This document shows, one piece after another, positions 33,936-41,632 of a stretch of 64,000 nucleotides of DNA. The notes under the pieces are model-generated. The model did not search any database. It had not been told where the DNA came from and saw only the letters and a program-made list of their open reading frames with translations. Where the stretch lies: contig NZ_JAODNM010000023.1 in NCBI RefSeq assembly GCF_025464955.1, forward strand, positions 1 to 64,000. The letters are read 5' to 3'. Every line of letters begins with the position of its first letter. Positions within the stretch are counted from its first letter, which is position 1. The stretch is from Amycolatopsis sp. GTDB lineage: Bacteria > Actinomycetota > Actinomycetes > Mycobacteriales > Pseudonocardiaceae. The translations under genes and the position numbers were made by a program.

Positions 33936-33986
33936 GACTCAGGGGACCCCTGGTACGAATCATTCGTACCAGGGGTCCCCTGAGTC
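33936..33986. terminator. 51-bp perfect palindrome between convergent genes
   Basis: Twenty-five bases (33936-33960, beginning GACTCAGGGGACCCC) are followed by one central base and their exact complement (33962-33986). It contains nested smaller palindromes (GGGGACCCC, GGTACGAAT and its partner). It lies 21 bp after the GntR stop and 25 bp before the GH18 stop. A bidirectional terminator is the simplest reading; as DNA it could extrude a cruciform. Confidence 0.85.
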
Positions 33987-34011
33987 GGATTGCGGAGCGT
34001 GCGGAGCGGGG

Positions 34012-35385
34012 TTAGCCAGCGTAGCGGGCGAAGGTACGGGTGAAGTCCCACGCCTGCTGGGAAACGCCGGAGCAGGTGTCGTCGTTGGGATACGCGCCCG
34101 GGCAAGGCCTGTCGCGGTTGGTCGACCAGAAGGTCAGCCGGGCCAGGTGGTGCGCGGTCGCGTAGTTGAGGATGGTGGTGAAGTCCGCGACCGTCACGTT
34201 CTCGTTCGCGTCGGTGATGCCGTTCATCGACGAGATGCCGCTGTGCTGGTACGCCTGGTCATCGGTGTAGCCGTAGGCGTTCTTGACCACGTTCTTCAGG
34301 CCGTCGGCGGCCTGCATGGTCAGGGTGCCCATGTTCTGGCCGGCCCCGCCGAAGTCGAACGGCATGATCGTGAACGCGTCGACCGCCAGCCCGGAGTTCG
34401 CGGCCTTGCTGACCAGGCTGCTGTCCGGCCCTGTCGTGCTGGAACCGAACGTCAGGTAGATCTTGATGCCCGGGTTGTTGGCCCGGATCGTCTTCAACGC
34501 GTCGACGGTCCGTTGCTGGATGTTGCCGTCGCTGTAGGCGGTGTCCTCGATGTCGATGTCGATCGCCTTGAACCCGAGCGCGGTGATCACCTTCTGGTAC
34601 GCCCCGGCCAGCGCGCTCGCGCTCGTGCAGGACTGCTCCAGCTTGTTCCCGCTGTACCCGCCGAACGACGGGATGACGTCGCCGCCCGCCGAGCGGACGT
34701 TGGTGACGGTGGTCTGGTCGACGCCGCCGGTCAGGGCGCGGCCGCCGTCCCACTGCGGGTTACACGTGCCGTTGCTCAGGATGAACGCCATCGTGAACCA
34801 TTTGACCCCGGTGCTCGACATGATCGTCCGCGGGTCCGGCGGGTTGCCCCAGCCGTTGTAGATGTACGGCGCGACGGCGATCGAGCCGGTGCCTGCCGGT
34901 GGGGTGGTCGTGCCGCCACCCGACACCGTCCAGGCCTGGTTCGCGCTGGTCGCGCAGGTCCAGATCTGGAGGCGAGTGCCGTTCGCGGACGAGTTCCCGG
35001 TGGCGTCCAGGCATTTCCCGGACCCGGTGTTCTTCAGCTGCGAACCGGACACCGTCCACTTCTGCGCGGCCGTGCCATTGCAGTCGTAGGTCTGGATCAG
35101 TGCGCCGTTGGCCGTCGACGCGCCCGTGACGTCGATGCACTTGCCGAGCGCCTGAATCGAACCGTCGGTGTTCGTCGTCCACTGCTGGGCCGCGCTGCCG
35201 TTGCAGTCGTACAGCTGGACGGCCGCGCCGTTGGCGGTGCTCGCCGACGCGATGTCGACGCATTTCCCGCCGAGGCCGGTGATCTGGCCGGTCGCCGCGC
35301 TGGCAGCGGTGGGAGAGAAGGGCATCGCGGTCAACGCGACCGCGGCGAGCACCCCGGTGACGAATGCCGTGGTTCTTCTACGCAT
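34012..35385 (-). CDS. Secreted GH18 chitinase-like protein with N-terminal ricin-type lectin
   Basis: A 457-residue exported protein: signal peptide 1-30, ricin B-type beta-trefoil (CBM13) at about 31-153 with three QxW repeats (QQWTTN, QKWTVS, QAWTVS), a short Gly/Thr/Pro linker, and a GH18 barrel at 168-457. The DxxDxDxE motif appears as KAIDIDIE; the proton donor Glu280 and Asp276/Asp278 are present, while the first Asp is replaced by Lys. It should attack chitin or a related N-acetylglucosamine polymer. AAGGAG precedes the ATG. It is the last gene of the hydrolase cluster, 21 bp after the GH30 gene. Unlike its partners it carries the lectin at the N-terminus. Confidence 0.9.
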   Translation of the reverse strand: MRRRTTAFVTGVLAAVALTAMPFSPTAASAATGQITGLGGKCVDIASASTANGAAVQLYDCNGSAAQQWTTNTDGSIQALGKCIDVTGASTANGALIQTYDCNGTAAQKWTVSGSQLKNTGSGKCLDATGNSSANGTRLQIWTCATSANQAWTVSGGGTTTPPAGTGSIAVAPYIYNGWGNPPDPRTIMSSTGVKWFTMAFILSNGTCNPQWDGGRALTGGVDQTTVTNVRSAGGDVIPSFGGYSGNKLEQSCTSASALAGAYQKVITALGFKAIDIDIEDTAYSDGNIQQRTVDALKTIRANNPGIKIYLTFGSSTTGPDSSLVSKAANSGLAVDAFTIMPFDFGGAGQNMGTLTMQAADGLKNVVKNAYGYTDDQAYQHSGISSMNGITDANENVTVADFTTILNYATAHHLARLTFWSTNRDRPCPGAYPNDDTCSGVSQQAWDFTRTFARYAG

Positions 35386-35406
35386 GCGGAATCTCCTTGC
35401 TAGGTC

Positions 35407-37296
35407 TCAGGCGGCCTTGGGTGCGGTCCACAGCTGGTTCGCCGTGTTCGAACAGGTCCAGATCTGCAATCTGGTGTTGTTCGCGGAGAGATTCCCGGTG
35501 ACGTCGAGACATTTGCCGGACCCGGTGTTCACGAGGTTTCCGGTCGCGTTCGCCGTCCATTGCTGCGCGCCACTGCCGTTGCAGTCGTACAACTGGATTT
35601 GCGCGCCGTTGGCCGTCGAGGCGCCGCTGACGTCCATGCACTTGCCGAGCGCCTGCAACGAGTTGCCGGTGCCGGCGGTCCATTGCTGGGCAGCCGTTCC
35701 GTTGCAGTCGTAGAGATCGACGGCGGTGCCGTTGGCGGTCGCCGCGCCCGCGACGTCCGCGCATTTCCCGGCGAGGCCGGTGATCGGGCCAGTGCCGCCG
35801 GTGGTGCCACCGCCGCCGGACTGCGTGCCGCCCCAGGTGAAGGTGGCCGTGGTGTGGGCGGGAATGCTATAGGTGAACGACTGGCCGCCCCAGTTGACGC
35901 GGGTGCTCTGGGCGCCGCCGGTGGTGTTGTAGGCGACGAGGGCTTTCGAGCCGTCCGGGTTCTTCCACGCCACGTTGCGCACCGACGAGTTGTCGTTGGA
36001 GTCGATTCGCACCGCGCCCGGCTTGACGAACTTCGTCAGCTGGCCCATGTCGTAGTACTCGATGTTGTAGTCGACCTGCCCGGTGCGTGAGTCTCCGTTG
36101 TGGACGGTGATGAGCCCGCTGCAGGTGCCGCAGCCGCCGTTGTGCGGGCCCATGTTCTGGTCCACCGCGAGGCTCCACTTGACCACGCTCTGGCCCCAGT
36201 TGCGGGTGTAGTCGATGATGTCGGCCATGTCCTGGGCCTGCTGGTCGCCCACCCACGTACCACCGGAGTGCTCGGTATCGAACGCCGGCATGCTCGGGTA
36301 CTGGTTGTGGATGGTGGTCTGCTGACCGACGCCGCCCTGGGCGTCATAACCGTGCCAGGCGATCCCGCCGAAGTTCGGGTCGTTCCTGACTGACGCGTCG
36401 GTCACGGTCGGTGCGGCGAAGCCGTCGTACTGGCTCCAGTTCCAGTCCAGTGCGAGGACCTTTGTGGACAGACCGGCCGCGTGCAGCGCGGGCAGCAGAT
36501 TCGACTTGGCGAACACGGCCAGCCCGGACCCGTTCCACTGCATCGACGGGTAGCCGCCGCAGCAGGTGGGTTCGTTCTGCTCGGACACGTAGTCGATCGG
36601 GACACCGGCCGCGGCGAAACCCTGGATGTACTTGACGAAGTACTGTGCGTACGCGGCGTAGTCCTCGGCCTTGAGCCAGCCCTGGCTGTACGCGCCGCTG
36701 TCCTTCATCCACGTCGGCGCGGTCCACGGCGAGCCCATCACCTTCAGCGACGGGTTCAGCTGCTTGGCCTGCTTGGTCAGCGGGATGACGTCGGCCTGGT
36801 CGTGCGCGAGCGAGAACTTCGCCATCGACGTGTCGGTCTGGCCGGCGGGAACCTCGTCATAGGTGTAGTTGTTCCTGGCGAGGTCCGACGCGCCCATCGG
36901 GTTGCGGAGGAAACTCAGCCCGATCCCGGAGTTCGGATCGAACAGCTTGCTCATGGTGTCGTTCCGGGTCGCCGCGGTCAGTGCCCCGCTGGAGTTCATC
37001 AGGTACGCGGCGGTGTCGGTGAACGATGCCCCGGCCCCGCTGAACTGCTGGTAGGTGGTGTTCTCATTGACGTTGATCGTCTGTGCGCCCGAGCCGGTGC
37101 CGGCGGAGAACGCGATCGGCGTCTGCTGTTGCAGGCCGCGCGTCACCGACCGGCCGCCGGAGTCGTTGGTCGAGGTGAGCCAGATGTTGACCGGCTCGTT
37201 GGCGGCGAGTGCGGGCGCGGCCGAGGCCAGCGTGGCGGCCGCGATCACGACCGCGCCGGCGAGCGGGAAAAGCTTGCAGCGTAAGGGTCTTTTCAT
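35407..37296 (-). CDS. Secreted GH30 glucanase-like glycoside hydrolase with ricin-type lectin
   Basis: A 629-residue exported enzyme: signal peptide 1-32, GH30 catalytic barrel and side beta-domain to about 490, Gly-rich linker, then a C-terminal ricin-type trefoil (about 502-628). The acid/base Glu is in SEQNEPT (about 242) and the nucleophile in FDTEHSGGTW (about 342). GH30 members of this architecture include endo-beta-1,6-glucanases and beta-1,6-galactanases; beta-1,6-glucan of fungal walls fits the neighbours. Its ATG at 37296 overlaps the GH75 stop by four bases; the open frame beyond is the GH75 gene read in another frame. Confidence 0.9.
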   Translation of the reverse strand: MKRPLRCKLFPLAGAVVIAAATLASAAPALAANEPVNIWLTSTNDSGGRSVTRGLQQQTPIAFSAGTGSGAQTINVNENTTYQQFSGAGASFTDTAAYLMNSSGALTAATRNDTMSKLFDPNSGIGLSFLRNPMGASDLARNNYTYDEVPAGQTDTSMAKFSLAHDQADVIPLTKQAKQLNPSLKVMGSPWTAPTWMKDSGAYSQGWLKAEDYAAYAQYFVKYIQGFAAAGVPIDYVSEQNEPTCCGGYPSMQWNGSGLAVFAKSNLLPALHAAGLSTKVLALDWNWSQYDGFAAPTVTDASVRNDPNFGGIAWHGYDAQGGVGQQTTIHNQYPSMPAFDTEHSGGTWVGDQQAQDMADIIDYTRNWGQSVVKWSLAVDQNMGPHNGGCGTCSGLITVHNGDSRTGQVDYNIEYYDMGQLTKFVKPGAVRIDSNDNSSVRNVAWKNPDGSKALVAYNTTGGAQSTRVNWGGQSFTYSIPAHTTATFTWGGTQSGGGGTTGGTGPITGLAGKCADVAGAATANGTAVDLYDCNGTAAQQWTAGTGNSLQALGKCMDVSGASTANGAQIQLYDCNGSGAQQWTANATGNLVNTGSGKCLDVTGNLSANNTRLQIWTCSNTANQLWTAPKAA

Positions 37297-38381
37297 GATG
37301 CTGGTACCGTCCACTTCTGGTTGGCGCCGGTTCCGCAGGTCCAGATCTGCAGCCTGGTGCCGTTGGCGGAGGAGTTTCCGGTCGCGTCGAGACACTTCCC
37401 GGAGCCGGTGTTGACCAACTGCTTGGACGCGTTCGTCGTCCATTGCTGGGCACCGGAGCCGTTGCAGTCATAGAGCTGCACTTTCGCGCCGTTTGCGGTC
37501 GAGGCGCTGGTCACGTCGAGGCATTTGCCGAGCGACTTGACCGAACCGCCGCCGACCGTCCACTGCTGAGCGCTGGAACCGTTGCAGTCGTAGAGTTGCA
37601 CCGCGGTGCCGTTGGTGCTCAAAGCGCCGGCGACGTCGGCGCACTTGCCGCCGATCCCGGTGAGGGTGCCGGCGCCACCGCCGGCGGGCGGGGTGGTGCT
37701 GCCGCCGACGAACTGCGACGCCACGGACTCACCGAGGGAGACGGCCGTGTCGTGGTTTTCGATCGGGTTCACCGAAGTGTGCGGGAACACGATGTAGGTC
37801 ACCGGGCCTTCGGTGCCGCCGTTCTTCGGGTCCGGGTTGATCCCGAGCGCGGACGCCGTCGCGTAGGAGGACTCGCCGATGATGCCGGTCGGCCCGGTAT
37901 CCCCGACGACGGCGTATTCGACTTGGTTGTTGTAGATGACCGCGACCACCGAACCGCCTTGGATCCCGGAATTCTCGTAGTTCCAGATCCCGGTGGGTTG
38001 CGGCAACACGATGTAGGGCAGCTGTGCCGCGTTCAACGGCTGGTCGGTCGAGGTGTGGAACGCGGTGTCGTTGTAGAAGCAGCAGTCGGTGTTCTCGTTG
38101 CACTGCGTCGTGCGCACGCCGTCGCAGTCGACGTCCATGTCAGCGGTGAAGAACACCGCACTACCGGACTGGCAGACCGGGATGGTCGGCGAGGCGCCTT
38201 CGTCGGTGGCGTACTTGCCGTTGGAGATCTGTTGGCACGACGTAGTTTTGGCCAGCAGCTGGGCCGCGGTCGGGCCGGCTGCCGGCGCGGCAGGAGCCGC
38301 GGGAGCGGCGGTAGCCGAGGAGACAAGCGCTGTAAGCGTTATCAGGATACAGCCGAAAAGGACAGTGAGGCGTCGTCGCAT
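37293..38381 (-). CDS. Secreted GH75 chitosanase with ricin-type lectin
   Basis: A 362-residue exported enzyme: signal peptide 1-26, GH75 domain at about 35-225, linker, and a ricin-type trefoil at 238-360 with QxW repeats. GH75 endo-chitosanases of fungi and actinobacteria cleave chitosan. FFTADMDVDCDGVRT, the Cys-rich loop QCNENTDCCFYND and YAVVGDTGPTGIIGESS are the family blocks; Asp161 and Glu170 correspond to the known catalytic pair with the same nine-residue spacing. ATG 38381 fits the signal peptide. It lies 101 bp after the GH16 gene and overlaps GH30 by four bases. Confidence 0.92.
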   Translation of the reverse strand: MRRRLTVLFGCILITLTALVSSATAAPAAPAAPAAGPTAAQLLAKTTSCQQISNGKYATDEGASPTIPVCQSGSAVFFTADMDVDCDGVRTTQCNENTDCCFYNDTAFHTSTDQPLNAAQLPYIVLPQPTGIWNYENSGIQGGSVVAVIYNNQVEYAVVGDTGPTGIIGESSYATASALGINPDPKNGGTEGPVTYIVFPHTSVNPIENHDTAVSLGESVASQFVGGSTTPPAGGGAGTLTGIGGKCADVAGALSTNGTAVQLYDCNGSSAQQWTVGGGSVKSLGKCLDVTSASTANGAKVQLYDCNGSGAQQWTTNASKQLVNTGSGKCLDATGNSSANGTRLQIWTCGTGANQKWTVPAS

Positions 38382-38401
38382 GGGGACCTCGCGGGGTAGG
38401 A

Positions 38402-38473
38402 CTCGTGAGTGTTCCGGCCGGTAGCTGTGCCCTGCGGGACACCCGCACCCGGGCGGGCCGGAACACTCACGAG
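38402..38473 (-). terminator. 18-bp inverted repeat between GH16 and GH75 genes
   Basis: Arms CTCGTGAGTGTTCCGGCC (38402-38419) and their exact complement (38456-38473) enclose 36 bases. The repeat lies in the 101-bp gap after the GH16 stop and may attenuate or process the transcript so that GH16 is made in excess. Confidence 0.7.
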
Positions 38474-38482
38474 CTTGTGGCT

Positions 38483-39748
38483 CTAGACGGGGGCGTTCCA
38501 TTTCTGGTTGGCCCCGCCGCCGCAGGTCCAGGTCTGCAGCCGGGTGCCGTCGGCCGAGCTGTTCCCGGTGGCGTCAAGGCATTTGTTCGCCCCGACGTTC
38601 GTGATGTCCTTCGCCGCGGTGACCGTCCACTTCTGCGCGTTGGTGCCGTTGCAGTCGTAGAGGTCGACCACCGCACCGTCCGCCGTGGACCCGCCGGTGA
38701 CGTCCAGGCACTTGCCCAGCGCGCGGATCGTGCCGTCGGAAGCGACCGTCCACTGCTGCGCGGAGTTGCCGTTGCAGCCGGTGATCTGGATGGGCGTGTT
38801 GTTGGCCGTGTTCGCGCCTGCCACGTCGACGCACTTGCCGCCGATCCCGGTGATGGTGCCGGTCTTGCCGGACGGCGGAGTGGTCCCGCCGCCACTGGCG
38901 TCGGTGGTGACGTGGACGTAGTCGACGACGAGCTGCTGCGGGAAGGTGGTGGCGCCGTTCGGGTCACCGGGCCAGTCACCGCCGACCGCGAGGTTGATGA
39001 TGATGTCGAAGGGGTGGTCGTAGACCCACCTGTTGCCGTTGAGGTCGGCGGGCGTGCGGGTCTCGTAGACGTTCCCGTCGACCGACCACTTGATCGAGTT
39101 GGGCGCCCAGTCGACGGCGTAGGTGTGGAAGTCGTCGGAGAAGTTCGGTCCGCTGTAGCCGGCGCCGATGCCGTTGGCGCCCGAGTAACCGGGGCCGTGG
39201 ATGGTGCCGTGCACGGTGGTCGGCTCGAAGCCGACGTTCTCCATGATGTCGATCTCACCGTCGGTCGGCCAGTTGCCGCCGCCGAGCATCCAGAACGCGG
39301 GCCACATGCCCTGGCCGCGCGGAAGCTTCATGCGGGTCTCGAAATGGCCGTAGGCCTGGGTGAACTTTCCGGACGTCGACAGCCGCGCGGAGGTGTATTG
39401 GCAGTAGCCGTACCAGCACTGGTAGTTGCCCGGGTTTTCCTTCTTCGCGGTGATCACCAGATGGCCTTGGCCGTCCATCGCCGCGTTGTTGGTGCCTGAG
39501 GTGTACCACTCGCGCTCGTGGTTGTTGACGTTGTCGCCGGTTTCGGCGTTCCACTTGCTCGTGTCGACCCCGCTGCCGGCGGCGCCGCTGAAGTCGTCGG
39601 TGAACGAGGCGGCGGCCGGGGCCAGCGGCGCGGCCGGGGCCCCGCTGGCCTGGCCGGTCGACAGGAAGGATCCACTCAGTGCGGCGACGGCCGCGATCGC
39701 GAGGACCGCGCCGATTCGGCCGCGTCTGAAGGAAAGTTTGCTAGACAC
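38483..39748 (-). CDS. Secreted GH16 beta-1,3-glucanase-like enzyme with ricin-type lectin
   Basis: A 421-residue exported enzyme: signal peptide 1-36, GH16 jelly-roll at about 48-282, linker, and a ricin-type trefoil at 296-420. The catalytic motif DGEIDIMEN carries nucleophile Glu165, Asp167 and acid/base Glu170. The order of strands (ARLSTSGKFTQAYGHFETRMK, GMWPAFWML) fits laminarinase-type GH16 enzymes that cut beta-1,3-glucan. GTG 39748 is used because AGAGAGG lies upstream at suitable spacing; a GTG at 39757 is possible. It is the first gene of the hydrolase cluster, with DasR-like sites about 170 and 275 bp upstream. Confidence 0.9.
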   Translation of the reverse strand: MSSKLSFRRGRIGAVLAIAAVAALSGSFLSTGQASGAPAAPLAPAAASFTDDFSGAAGSGVDTSKWNAETGDNVNNHEREWYTSGTNNAAMDGQGHLVITAKKENPGNYQCWYGYCQYTSARLSTSGKFTQAYGHFETRMKLPRGQGMWPAFWMLGGGNWPTDGEIDIMENVGFEPTTVHGTIHGPGYSGANGIGAGYSGPNFSDDFHTYAVDWAPNSIKWSVDGNVYETRTPADLNGNRWVYDHPFDIIINLAVGGDWPGDPNGATTFPQQLVVDYVHVTTDASGGGTTPPSGKTGTITGIGGKCVDVAGANTANNTPIQITGCNGNSAQQWTVASDGTIRALGKCLDVTGGSTADGAVVDLYDCNGTNAQKWTVTAAKDITNVGANKCLDATGNSSADGTRLQTWTCGGGANQKWNAPV

Positions 39749-39888
39749 CTTTGTCACCTCTCTTTGTGTTGACGAGGACCGGCGTTTTCGCGCAGGACGA
39801 AGCGCCAGAGATATCCGAGAGTGTGTTACCGCCCTAGGGGAGTCGGGCGGGAGAACCTGGTGGGGAGGATCGGGGAGGAGTCGGACCA

Positions 39889-39909
39889 TTTGTTGCAACT
39901 GGCAACAAA
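39889..39909. promoter_or_regulatory. Inverted repeat in the hydrolase control region
   Basis: Arms TTTGTTGC and GCAACAAA around AACTG, 141 bp before the GH16 start. TTGTTGCAA-type palindromes suit LacI- or ROK-type repressors, so one of the nearby ROK proteins is a candidate. Confidence 0.5.
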
Positions 39910-39914
39910 GTATG

Positions 39915-39930
39915 CATGGTCCATACCAGT
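39915..39930. promoter_or_regulatory. DasR-like operator (dre), weaker site
   Basis: TGGTCCATACCAGT differs at two of fourteen positions from TGGTCTAGACCAGT, a form of the DasR-responsive element described for Streptomyces. It lies about 167 bp before the GH16 start. Confidence 0.5.
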
Positions 39931-40021
39931 TGGGCAACAGCTAACGGGTACTCCGTTTGCCGGGCGGGTGCTCCCAGTAGCCGGAAGCACACCCCAGGTG
40001 CAGCTTATTTCACGTTTCAAA

Positions 40022-40037
40022 ATAGGTCTAGACCTCT
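40022..40037. promoter_or_regulatory. DasR-like operator (dre), stronger site
   Basis: ATAGGTCTAGACCTCT matches the Streptomyces dre consensus ACTGGTCTAGACCACT at 13 of 16 positions, including the whole ten-base core GGTCTAGACC, and contains a perfect 12-bp palindrome (40024-40035). DasR represses chitin and N-acetylglucosamine genes until glucosamine-6-phosphate accumulates. Its gene is not in this window. Confidence 0.62.
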
Positions 40038-40239
40038 CTGACCTGGTCATTTGTTTGACGACTAGGCCAGTCGGGTGATTTTAGGTCCGAGATTGGGGGT
40101 TGACCCGGGACCGGTTCCGGGTGTTACCTCCCGGTACCGGAAACGGGCTGACGACGAGGTCAGCTCGTTACTTTTTGCTGTCTGGAGTCCTTTTTGGACG
40201 TCGCATGCCGAACCGCGCCGAACCCGGCCGGTGGAAGGT

Positions 40240-41499
40240 TCAGGCCGCGTCGAAGCTGGTGGTGGTCCGCTTCCTGGGTGTGGTGTCCGGCACCTGACGC
40301 CGATCGCCGCCCTGTTCCAGCAGCGCGGCGACGGGCAGCGTGGCCGCGCCGATCGCGACGGCGTCCGCGCCCAGCAGTCCCAGCTCGATCGAGGTCTGGC
40401 CGAACGGGTGGCTCAGCGCGTGCGCGGCGGTCACTTCCCGGATCTTGCCGAGCTGCCCTTCGCCGACGGCGAGTCCCGCCCAGCCGCCGACCACTATCCG
40501 TTCCGGGTTGAACAGGTTGATCAGGTTGGCGAGCCCGGCGCCGAGATAACCGGCGGTGTCCTCCAGGACCCGCGCGGCGGCCTTCGACTTGTCGGCCGCT
40601 TCGACGACCGCCGCCAGCTGCGCCTGCTCGTCGTCGCCGGGCGCCGGGCGACCGCCCCTGGCTTTCCGGTACCGCTCGAGGATGGCCGCCGCGCCGATGT
40701 ACGCCTCGAGGCAACCGTGGGAACCGCACCGGCACTCCTGGCCGCCGTAGACGATCGTGGTGTGCCCCCACTCGCCGGCGCTGCTGGTCGACCCGCGGTA
40801 AGTGACCCCGTCGGTGACCACGGCCGCGCCGACCCCGGAGCCCATCAGCACTATCACCGCGTGCTTGGCCCCGCGTCCGCCGCCGAACCACATTTCGCCC
40901 TGGCCCTGGGTTTTCGCGCCGTTGTCGATGTAGAGCGGAAGGTCGATACCGCCGGCCCGCAGGAGCTCCTCCAGCGCGACGGCGTCCCAGCCGACGGTCG
41001 GCGCGTGGACGAGCACGTGGTCGCCCTGCTCCACCGTGCCGGGCACGCCGATGCCGACGCCGAGCACGGAGGCCGCGCCCACTCCGGCCTGGGACAGGAC
41101 TTCCCACAGCCCGCTGGTCACCTGGTCGACGACGGCGGCCGGATCGGAGGTGACCGACGGCAGCGGGTGGTCGACCGCGCCGAGGCGGGTCATCGCGAGG
41201 TCGAACAGCTCCACCTTGACGCCGGTTTCGCCGATGTCGACGCCGACGACGTGGCCGTACCCCGGGTCGACCCGCAGCAGCACCCTGGGGCGGCCGCCGT
41301 CGGACTCGACGAGCCCGGCCTCGATGATCAGCCGTTCGTCCGACAGCTCACCGGTCACGTTGCTGACTGTCGCCGCGCTCAACCCCGTGAGCTGGCTCAG
41401 CTCATGGCGGCTCAATGGCCCATCGAAATAGAGCTTCGACAGCAGCAGTGAGCGGTTGTGTCGCCGTAGGTCACGGACGGTGGTGCGCTTCGGTGCCAT
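40240..41499 (-). CDS. ROK-family transcriptional regulator
   Basis: A 419-residue regulator with an N-terminal winged helix (about 8-65: RRHNRSLLLSKLYFDGPLSR, LSQLTGLSAATVSNV) and a ROK sugar-kinase-like domain. VVGVDIGETGVKVELFDL is the phosphate-binding start, and the zinc-binding ROK signature is in CRCGSHGCLEAYIG. The C-terminal 25 residues are an extra basic, Thr-rich tail. ROK repressors sense sugars or sugar phosphates. The gene points at the hydrolase cluster and is divergent from a second ROK gene about half identical to it; both may come from duplication. Confidence 0.92.
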   Translation of the reverse strand: MAPKRTTVRDLRRHNRSLLLSKLYFDGPLSRHELSQLTGLSAATVSNVTGELSDERLIIEAGLVESDGGRPRVLLRVDPGYGHVVGVDIGETGVKVELFDLAMTRLGAVDHPLPSVTSDPAAVVDQVTSGLWEVLSQAGVGAASVLGVGIGVPGTVEQGDHVLVHAPTVGWDAVALEELLRAGGIDLPLYIDNGAKTQGQGEMWFGGGRGAKHAVIVLMGSGVGAAVVTDGVTYRGSTSSAGEWGHTTIVYGGQECRCGSHGCLEAYIGAAAILERYRKARGGRPAPGDDEQAQLAAVVEAADKSKAAARVLEDTAGYLGAGLANLINLFNPERIVVGGWAGLAVGEGQLGKIREVTAAHALSHPFGQTSIELGLLGADAVAIGAATLPVAALLEQGGDRRQVPDTTPRKRTTTSFDAA

Positions 41500-41599
41500 G
41501 AGGGGTACCTATTCTTGCGGCGGCGTATATGAGACAGCATGCCCCACCACCTTATGTCGTGGCTATAAACTAACTAGTGAATTAAGGCCGTACCAACTG

Positions 41600-41620
41600 G
41601 CCAGAGTGGCTCTCTCTGGC
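41600..41620. promoter_or_regulatory. Candidate operator before the second ROK gene
   Basis: Seven-base arms GCCAGAG (41600-41606) and CTCTGGC (41614-41620). It ends 12 bases before the GTG start and is followed by AGAATC, a possible -10 box. It may be an autoregulatory site. Confidence 0.45.
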
Positions 41621-41632
41621 AGAATCAGGTCG

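Larger units (their letters stand above)
39749..40239. other. 491-bp control region of the hydrolase cluster
   Basis: No gene is supported. This AT-richer stretch holds two DasR-like sites (39915-39930 and 40022-40037) and nested inverted repeats at 39883-39922 (outer GGACCAT/ATGGTCC, inner TTTGTTGC/GCAACAAA). A TTGAAA box lies at 40015-40020 on the minus strand. GC-rich near-palindromes around 40108-40140 may end the ROK transcript. Confidence 0.7.

Noticed and set aside
34012..38381. Hydrolases as inactive lectin proteins
   Set aside because: The catalytic residues expected for GH16, GH30 and GH75 are in place, and GH18 keeps its proton donor. Only the first Asp of the GH18 motif is replaced.
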